A stretch of DNA of 19,831 bases from an uncultured Phycisphaerae bacterium. GTDB lineage: Bacteria; Planctomycetota; Phycisphaerae; Sedimentisphaerales; Anaerohalosphaeraceae. The translations under genes and the position numbers were made by a program. The stretch covers positions 1 to 19,831 of the forward strand of contig CALKKA010000005.1 of the NCBI GenBank assembly GCA_937995495.1, written 5' to 3'. Shown here in pieces: positions 14,624 to 19,831 of the stretch. The first letter of the stretch is position 1. Each line of letters begins with the position of its first letter. Below the pieces are notes generated by a model. It worked only from the letters and a program-made list of their open reading frames with translations. It was not told the DNA's origin and did not search any database.

Positions 14624-15079
14624 ATGAACAAACTGACACATACGGACGATTACGGTCGCGCCAACATGGTCGATGTGGGTCATAAACCGCCCCAGCGGCG
14701 GCAGGCAAAAGCTGCGGGAACGATTTTTCTGTCGTCTGAAACCATAGAGTTGATCCGTAAGAACGAAATAAAAAAAGGAGATGTTTTCACAGTGGCTCAG
14801 ATCGCGGGTATTCAGGCAGCCAAGCAGACTTCAAACCTGATCCCGCTGTGCCATCCGCTGGCGGTCGATAAAGCGGATGTCATGCTGCAGTTGACCGAAG
14901 AGGGTGTAACGGCTCAAAGTATCGTTCGATATGCCGGGAAAACCGGCGTTGAGATGGAAGCATTGACGGCCGTTACTACGGCGCTGTTGACGGTGTATGA
15001 TATGTGTAAGGCGGTCGATAAAGACATGCGGATCGGAGAAATCAGATTAATAGAAAAGGTCAAGGAAGATGTCCAATAA
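14624..15079 (+). CDS. moaC: Cyclic pyranopterin monophosphate synthase
   Basis: MoaC turns the MoaA product into cyclic pyranopterin monophosphate (precursor Z). The 151-residue protein has MVDVGHK at 15-21, LIPLCHPL at 72-79, GKTGVEMEALTAV at 105-117 and TVYDMCKAVDKDM at 123-135, including the catalytic Lys and Asp positions. The frame is open from 14558, but the ATG at 14624 has an excellent GGAGG (14614-14618) and gives the family length. It starts one base after moaA ends and overlaps the next gene by 11 bases. The genes for the next step, moaD and moaE, are not in this window. Confidence 0.95.
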   Translation: MNKLTHTDDYGRANMVDVGHKPPQRRQAKAAGTIFLSSETIELIRKNEIKKGDVFTVAQIAGIQAAKQTSNLIPLCHPLAVDKADVMLQLTEEGVTAQSIVRYAGKTGVEMEALTAVTTALLTVYDMCKAVDKDMRIGEIRLIEKVKEDVQ

Positions 15080-16004
15080 GGGAACTATTCTGTCGGTTAA
15101 TATCTCTGCTGAAAAGGGTGTGGCAAAAAGCCCCGTTTCTCAAGTTCAGATAAATGATCTGGGGATCGTCGGTGATGCTCATGCCGGCCAATGGCACCGA
15201 CAGGTCAGTTTGCTTTCACAGGAGCAGATCGATCTGTTCGCCAAAGAAACCGACAAAGACATCCAACCCGGTCAGTTCGCTGAAAACCTGACGGTTAGTG
15301 GATTGCAGTTTGACAGCATCGCTGTGCTAGACCGTTTTCAAATCGGTGGGGTCCAACTGGAAGTCACACAGTTAGGTAAGCGATGTCACGGCGACGGGTG
15401 TGCGATCTACCAGGAAGTGGGAAAATGCGTCATGCCCAAAGAGGGCATTTTCTGCCGGGTTATTCAGGGAGGAACAGTCAAAGCAGGCGATTCAATCGAA
15501 TACGCCCCCAGGATGCTGAAGATATCAGTGGTGACGCTCAGCGACCGCGCGTTCTCCGGCGTTTATACAGACCGAACCGGCCCGCGTGTGACCGAGATGC
15601 TGAATGATTATTTTAAAGATAAAACACAGGCCCTTCAGATTGAGAACAAGATTCTCCCAGACGATGCGGAAAGGCTCAAGCAGGCATTGGCCCATGCGAT
15701 TGACGAAAAGGTTGATGTCATTTTCACCTGCGGCGGAACGGGGGTTGGCCCCCGGGACATTGCACCGGAAACGGTCGAAACTGTTTGTGATAAGATGATT
15801 CCCGGCATCATGGAGAACATCCGAATAAAATACGGAACCGATAAACCGTCAGTGCTGCTGAGTCGAAGCATCGCCGCGATTGCCAGGATGACCCAGATTT
15901 ATACATTACCCGGAAGCGTCCGGGCGGTTGAGGAGTATCTCATCGAAATAGTGAAAACATTGGAGCATGCGACCTTGATGATTCATGGCATTGATGCCCA
16001 TTAA
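15069..16004 (+). CDS. mog: MOSC domain-MogA fusion protein
   Basis: Residues 1-147 form a MOSC domain, a sulfur-carrier fold related to Mo-cofactor sulfurases, with cysteines at 106, 111, 120 and 129 in the RCHGDGCAIYQEVGKC and IFCRVI motifs. Residues 150-311 form MogA/MoaB, which adenylylates molybdopterin before metal insertion: VVTLSDRAFSGVYTDRTGP at 154-172, TCGGTGVGPRDIAPE at 220-234 and LPGSVRAVEEYL at 280-291. Such fusions occur in other anaerobes as far as I recall. The MOSC half may supply sulfur or bind the finished cofactor, working with MoeA and FdhD encoded nearby. The ATG at 15069 lies within the end of moaC, with AAGGA close upstream. Confidence 0.92.
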   Translation: MSNKGTILSVNISAEKGVAKSPVSQVQINDLGIVGDAHAGQWHRQVSLLSQEQIDLFAKETDKDIQPGQFAENLTVSGLQFDSIAVLDRFQIGGVQLEVTQLGKRCHGDGCAIYQEVGKCVMPKEGIFCRVIQGGTVKAGDSIEYAPRMLKISVVTLSDRAFSGVYTDRTGPRVTEMLNDYFKDKTQALQIENKILPDDAERLKQALAHAIDEKVDVIFTCGGTGVGPRDIAPETVETVCDKMIPGIMENIRIKYGTDKPSVLLSRSIAAIARMTQIYTLPGSVRAVEEYLIEIVKTLEHATLMIHGIDAH

Positions 16005-16013
16005 AGGATTGTT

Positions 16014-16844
16014 GTGGAACAAGAACATCAAAAAAAAACCGAATTACAGCAGGCATCGACATGTGTTGAAATCTGCCGGATGAAAACCGGACAGCCGTCA
16101 GAAAGGATACGCGACTGCGTTGTAACCGAGCAGGCCGTCACCGTGATGATAGACAAAGTCGGAAGTTTCACGATCATGGCTACGCCATCGGATATGGAGG
16201 CGCTTGCAGTGGGTTTTGTCTTTTCGGAGGGCATCATTGATGGTTTTCAGGATTGCCTCGCCGTTTCGAGAAATGAGAATCTGCATAATGTTGTTGGCAT
16301 TGAGGTGCAGAATCCGACACAAATTACCAAACGCAATATGATCGTCGCCAGTTCCTGTGGGATGTGCGGTGTCAGAAACATTGAAAAGCTGCTGGCTGAC
16401 ATCCCCGAATGTAAAATGACGCTGAATATTGCTGCAGACGTATTGATTCAGATCTCCGAAGCGATGCGGTCAAAGCAGACACTGTTTAAGGCGACCGGCG
16501 GTGCCCACGCCGCCGGCATATTCGATGTGGCCGGGAATATCATCGCCTTTGCCGAAGACATCGGTCGCCACAGTGCCTTTGACAAGGCCATCGGAAAATG
16601 CCTGATGGCCGGATTGGAAACGACTGGTTGCGGTGTTGTACTGTCCGGCCGGATCAGTCTCGAAATGGTTACCAAGGCCGCCCGGGCCGGCATCGAACTG
16701 ATCGGGGCGGTTTCGGCCCCGTCGTCGTTTGCCGTCGAAGCCGCCCAACTATGGAACATAAGCGTGTGCGGCTTTGTTAGGACAGGGCGAATGAACATTT
16801 ATACGCATCCAGAAAGGATCACAGATGTCCAAGAAGAACTCTGA
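16014..16844 (+). CDS. fdhD: Formate dehydrogenase accessory sulfurtransferase
   Basis: FdhD carries sulfur from cysteine desulfurase to the Mo/W cofactor, a step needed for formate dehydrogenase activity. The sulfur-relay CxxC is CGMC at 115-118. Other hallmarks are ATGGAHAAG at 160-168, EDIGRHSAFDKAIGK at 181-195, SGRISLEMVTKAARAGI at 211-227 and NIYTHPERI near the end. The start is a GTG at 16014, five bases after AAAGGA (16003-16008) and nine after the previous stop. Length is 276 residues. It overlaps wtpA by 20 bases. Its presence in this array supports the assignment of the upstream oxidoreductase as a formate dehydrogenase. Confidence 0.96.
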   Translation: MEQEHQKKTELQQASTCVEICRMKTGQPSERIRDCVVTEQAVTVMIDKVGSFTIMATPSDMEALAVGFVFSEGIIDGFQDCLAVSRNENLHNVVGIEVQNPTQITKRNMIVASSCGMCGVRNIEKLLADIPECKMTLNIAADVLIQISEAMRSKQTLFKATGGAHAAGIFDVAGNIIAFAEDIGRHSAFDKAIGKCLMAGLETTGCGVVLSGRISLEMVTKAARAGIELIGAVSAPSSFAVEAAQLWNISVCGFVRTGRMNIYTHPERITDVQEEL

Positions 16845-17823
16845 AAAGAGATTTCAGATGAGGTGCATATTTTATAACTCCTTTTTTTTGATGTCCTTGT
16901 TCGTGATCATCATGGGCTGTAAAAAAAACAATACGCAATCCATAAATAATGAGCTGGTCATTTTTCATGCTGGCAGTCTGTCAGTCCCGTTTCGTGAGAT
17001 TTCTGCTGAATTCAACAAACAGTATCCAGAGATTGAGATTCGTGCAGAAGCCGCTGGAAGCCGGGCTTCGGCTAGAAAAATATGTGATCTTGAAAGAGAA
17101 TGTGACATTATGGCATCGGCTGATTATAGAGTGGTAAAAAATCTGCTGATGCCGAGCCACGCAGATTTTAACATTCAGTTTGCGCTTAACGAAATGGTTA
17201 TTGCTTTTACGAATGTATCAAAGTTCAGCCAAAATATCAATTCAGATAATTGGCAGGAGATTCTTCTGCGAGATGAAGTAGCTGTGGGTAGATCAGATCC
17301 GGATCTTGACCCTTGCGGATATAGAACGCTAATGGTGTTTCAATTGGCAGAAAAACATTATAAAATACCCGGCCTGGCAAATAAACTCGAAGTAAAAGAT
17401 CGATATATTCGGCCGAAAGAAACCGATTTACTTGCCTTGCTGGAATTTGGTGAGATTGACTATCTCTTTATTTACCGGTCGGTTGCTACACAGCACGGGC
17501 TAAACATGATTTTGCTGCCTGATCAAATGAATCTTAAATCTTCGGGTTTTTCTGAGACCTATAATACTGCAACCGTAAGGATTTCCGGAAAACGACCCGG
17601 CCAATTGATTACATGTAGGGGCGAGCCAATGATATATTCGATTACGATTCCTAAAACCGTGAAAAATGAAGAAGCGGCCCAATCCTGGATCGCTTTACTT
17701 CTGTCTGAAAAAGGTAGAGAAATCATGGAAATAAACGGACAACCCTGTATAAGCCCGGCAAAAGCCGAACCCATGAACATACTGCCCGACAACCTCAAAC
17801 CATTTTGTAAGGAAACCGAATAG
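16825..17823 (+). CDS. wtpA: Tungstate/molybdate-binding lipoprotein of an ABC importer
   Basis: A 332-residue solute-binding protein of the WtpA/ModA-like type, anchored outside the membrane. The N-terminus has a positively charged start, a hydrophobic stretch (about 15-30) and a lipobox ending IMGC, with lipidation expected at C32. WtpA features are HAGSL at 48-52, AEAAGSR at 74-80, CDIMASADY at 93-101, GRSDPDLDPCGYR at 155-167 and YIRPKETDLL at 194-203. Asp162 and Glu199 are candidates for the extra acidic ligands that give WtpA proteins octahedral oxyanion binding. This makes tungstate a likely substrate, though molybdate cannot be excluded. AAAGGA (16812-16817) precedes the ATG, which lies inside the end of fdhD. 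Base composition looks more AT-rich than in the upstream genes. Confidence 0.93.
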   Translation: MSKKNSEKRFQMRCIFYNSFFLMSLFVIIMGCKKNNTQSINNELVIFHAGSLSVPFREISAEFNKQYPEIEIRAEAAGSRASARKICDLERECDIMASADYRVVKNLLMPSHADFNIQFALNEMVIAFTNVSKFSQNINSDNWQEILLRDEVAVGRSDPDLDPCGYRTLMVFQLAEKHYKIPGLANKLEVKDRYIRPKETDLLALLEFGEIDYLFIYRSVATQHGLNMILLPDQMNLKSSGFSETYNTATVRISGKRPGQLITCRGEPMIYSITIPKTVKNEEAAQSWIALLLSEKGREIMEINGQPCISPAKAEPMNILPDNLKPFCKETE

Positions 17824-17843
17824 GACTGAGAAGGATTGTTCTT

Positions 17844-17909
17844 GTGCGGTTTAGGAGTGCGGCAATCGCAAGTGACGCCGAAGTGCTTACTCTTAAGGGG
17901 TTAATCTGA
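17844..17909 (+). CDS. Possible 21-residue leader peptide between wtpA and wtpB
   Basis: The 96-base gap between wtpA and wtpB contains a short open frame from a GTG at 17844 to TGA at 17907-17909, with AAGGA (17831-17835) eight bases ahead. The peptide would end in DAEVLTLKGLI. It could be a translated spacer or leader that couples translation into wtpB, whose own ribosome site is weak. It may also be chance; length and lack of homology give little support. Confidence 0.15.
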   Translation: MRFRSAAIASDAEVLTLKGLI

Positions 17910-17919
17910 AAGTAAAATC

Positions 17920-18732
17920 ATGACGAAAGATTTATCGATGATAAGCAGTCGTCGAATCAAATGGTTTGATGCTGCGCTCACGTTGCTGGGCTCATGTGTG
18001 GTTCTTTTTGTCGTTGCGCCTCTAATTAGTATTGTTCTGGCAACATCAATCGCCGATCTCACAGAAGTAGCGGTTGACCAGCAAGTCATTCGATCTATTA
18101 AACTGACAATGATAGCGGCATTTTTTGCCACTTCAGTATCTGCAATTGCGGGCATTCCATTGGCATATGTGCTCGCTCGAAAGAATTTCTTTGGGCGTTC
18201 GGTGTTGCTTGCTGTCATAGATTTGCCGATTATCATACCTCATTCAGCCGCAGGGATCGCATTACTGACACTGATTGGAAGAAGATCTTTAATGGGGCGA
18301 TTTTTAGACACCAGTCTGACTGGGACCGCTGTCGGAATCTCTGTTGCAATGGCGTTTGTTTCGGTGCCGTTTTTAGTAAACGCCGCCAGGGAGGCATTTC
18401 TTGCTGTTCCAGAAAAACAAGAAAAAGCGGCACGTACCCTGGGAGCTTCGCCTGGTCATGTCTTTTTTACAATATCACTGCCCCTTGCTTGGCGAGGTAT
18501 TGTATCGGGGATGATTCTAATGTGGGCAAGAGGGATCAGCGAATTTGGCGCCATCGTGATCATCGCCTACCATCCAATGACAACACCGGTCATGATATTT
18601 CAGCGTTTTAATGACTTTGGACTGACTCAGGCAAGGTCGATAGCGGTATTACTGATACTGATTTGTGTTTGTTTATTTATCATTTTACGCATGCTTAACA
18701 ACCCAAAGAACCAGGGACCCACGAATGCTTGA
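17920..18732 (+). CDS. wtpB: Tungstate/molybdate ABC importer permease
   Basis: An integral membrane subunit of 270 residues with hydrophobic segments near 18-42, 58-85, 94-119, 136-155, 190-215 and 240-257. The cytoplasmic loop that contacts the ATPase is recognisable at about 168-188: EKAARTLGASPGHVFFTISL. The late GISEFGAIVIIAYHPMTTPV motif is typical of ModB/WtpB permeases. The ATG at 17920 is taken because the N-terminal charged stretch then precedes the first membrane span; its ribosome site is poor, and an ATG at 17938 is possible. It lies 96 bases after wtpA and overlaps wtpC by eight, forming one transporter unit. Confidence 0.93.
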   Translation: MTKDLSMISSRRIKWFDAALTLLGSCVVLFVVAPLISIVLATSIADLTEVAVDQQVIRSIKLTMIAAFFATSVSAIAGIPLAYVLARKNFFGRSVLLAVIDLPIIIPHSAAGIALLTLIGRRSLMGRFLDTSLTGTAVGISVAMAFVSVPFLVNAAREAFLAVPEKQEKAARTLGASPGHVFFTISLPLAWRGIVSGMILMWARGISEFGAIVIIAYHPMTTPVMIFQRFNDFGLTQARSIAVLLILICVCLFIILRMLNNPKNQGPTNA

Positions 18733-19762
18733 ATTGCGATCGATTAATAAAAAGCTGGGTTCCTTTGCGATCTCTAATATTTCCATGGATATCAAGCAGG
18801 GTGAATACATGGTGCTTGTCGGTCCCTCCGGTGTGGGAAAAAGCATCTTGCTTGAAATTATCGCTGGCCTGATAGAGCCTGATAGTGGCCAGATCTTCCT
18901 TAATAACGAAGATATTTCTTTCAATCCTCCTGAATCAAGGGGGTTTGCAGTCGTCTATCAAGACTATGTTCTTTTTCCACATTTGACCGTTCAGCAGAAT
19001 ATTGCCTATGGTCTTAAGGCAGCAGGGACTGATTCTCAGGCAATAAAGGAGCGTCTCAGGTCGCTGGCTCAAATGCTTCACATTGAGCCATTGCTCAGTA
19101 GGAAACCGGCCACGCTTTCCGGCGGTGAACAGCAGCGGGTTGCTTTAGCGCGTGCACTGGCGATTGAACCTCAGTTACTCTTGCTGGATGAACCGTTGTC
19201 GGCCTTGGATGTCAACACGCGATTGCGATTACGGAAAGAACTGAAACGAATCAACAAGGAATTAAAGATTACTGTTTTGCATGTAACGCATGATCCCGAA
19301 GAAGCGATGGAGTTGGGAGATCGAATTTGTGTCATGCTTGACAACCAAATCCGACAAACCGCTCCTCGAGCCGAACTGTTTCGTGAGCCTTCTGACCCGG
19401 ATGTGGCCAGATTTTTGGGCATGAGGAATATTTTACCAGTCGTAAGGGATAAAGGTGAGATGTGTCTTGCACAGGGCCAGCGGATTCATGTCGACTTAGA
19501 TGATGATTCAATGTCTCATATCTGGATCAAGCCGGAAGAAATTCTTCTGTCCAGAGAGCCTTTTGAAAGTAGCGCTAGAAATCAATTCAGGTGTCAGGTG
19601 ATAGATTTAGATCATTACAATCCCTTCATGGCGGTACACATTTCATCAGGTGAGACGATCCTGACCGCATTGATCACCTATGCTTCTTTTAAGGAATTAA
19701 AGATTGAAATCGGGATGAAAGTCTATGCAACATTCAAAAGTTCTGCGATCCACTGCTTTTGA
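18725..19762 (+). CDS. wtpC: Tungstate/molybdate ABC importer ATP-binding protein
   Basis: The 345-residue ATPase drives the WtpABC importer. Walker A is GPSGVGKS at 33-40, the Q-loop Gln is at 79 (VYQDYVLFPH), the signature is LSGGEQQR at 131-138, Walker B is LLLLDEP at 151-157 with SALD after it, and the switch His is at 189 (HVTHDPEEA). The last 110 residues form a regulatory region of the TOBE kind seen in molybdate and tungstate transporters, where the oxyanion can inhibit transport; that region is only loosely recognised here. The frame is open from 18665, but the ATG at 18725 has AGGGA (18713-18717) seven bases upstream and gives a normal N-terminus. It is the last gene of the array. 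Confidence 0.94.
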   Translation: MLELRSINKKLGSFAISNISMDIKQGEYMVLVGPSGVGKSILLEIIAGLIEPDSGQIFLNNEDISFNPPESRGFAVVYQDYVLFPHLTVQQNIAYGLKAAGTDSQAIKERLRSLAQMLHIEPLLSRKPATLSGGEQQRVALARALAIEPQLLLLDEPLSALDVNTRLRLRKELKRINKELKITVLHVTHDPEEAMELGDRICVMLDNQIRQTAPRAELFREPSDPDVARFLGMRNILPVVRDKGEMCLAQGQRIHVDLDDDSMSHIWIKPEEILLSREPFESSARNQFRCQVIDLDHYNPFMAVHISSGETILTALITYASFKELKIEIGMKVYATFKSSAIHCF

Positions 19763-19766
19763 AAGT

Positions 19767-19822
19767 CCTTATGGAGGCTCTTTGTCGACGATTTTAGGGG
19801 TGCGAACCGACTCTCCTTAAGG
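19767..19822. repeat. Imperfect inverted repeat after wtpC
   Basis: CCTTATGGAG (19767-19776) and CTCCTTAAGG (19813-19822) pair at nine of ten positions, enclosing 36 bases in which GTCG (19784-19787) can pair with CGAC (19808-19811). It begins four bases after the wtpC stop. No T-run follows, so it is not a standard intrinsic terminator; it could be a 3' end structure or the leader of a gene beyond the window. Confidence 0.35.
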
Positions 19823-19831
19823 CTATAGATA

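Overview
The window reads as part of the genome of a strictly anaerobic bacterium that runs the methyl branch of the Wood-Ljungdahl pathway or a related C1 route. The protein types (a wide formate dehydrogenase complex, a long divergent formyl-THF ligase, a Cys-rich HD-like protein beginning PRCPGQD, WtpABC tungstate uptake) remind me of Planctomycetota (Phycisphaerae-like) or Desulfobacterota. That placement is from memory of the families and is not proven by the sequence. No rRNA, tRNA, CRISPR or transposase was seen.

Layout. Bases 1-75 hold the last 24 codons of a plus-strand gene. A hairpin then separates it from a convergent minus-strand gene (169-867) for a zinc-ribbon protein with a degenerate HD domain. 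A gene-free stretch (868-1358) carries a minus-strand promoter candidate and two dyad structures. After it come two plus-strand C1 genes: fhs (1359-3152) and a very large three-part protein (3263-5710). The latter joins a methylene-THF reductase (MetF), its Cys-rich partner (MetV-like) and a pterin-binding methyltransferase domain (AcsE-like).

A good sigma70-type promoter (5823-5851) precedes a tightly packed array of genes running to 19762, mostly with overlaps or gaps of a few bases. First come the three subunits of a soluble NAD(P)-linked formate dehydrogenase: NuoE-like, NuoF-like with extra ferredoxin domain, and a Cys-type molybdo/tungsto-pterin catalytic subunit carrying NuoG-like iron-sulfur domains. 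Next are the genes that make and insert its cofactor: mobA, a small unidentified protein, a MobB-like P-loop/ModE DNA-binding fusion, moeA, a shortened moaA, moaC, a MOSC-MogA fusion and fdhD. Last is a WtpABC-type tungstate/molybdate ABC importer.

The parts fit one job. The importer brings in W or Mo, the moa/moe/mog/mob enzymes build and load the pyranopterin cofactor, FdhD sulfurates it for the formate dehydrogenase, and the dehydrogenase interconverts CO2 and formate with NAD(P)H and probably ferredoxin. Fhs activates formate to formyl-THF, and the fusion protein takes methylene-THF to methyl-THF and possibly on to a corrinoid protein. Absent from the window are MPT synthase (moaD, moaE) and its activator (moeB), folD/fchA, and CODH/ACS. 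The most unusual items are the MetF-MetV-AcsE-like fusion, the P-loop/ModE fusion, the compact MoaA and the small protein between mobA and the P-loop gene.
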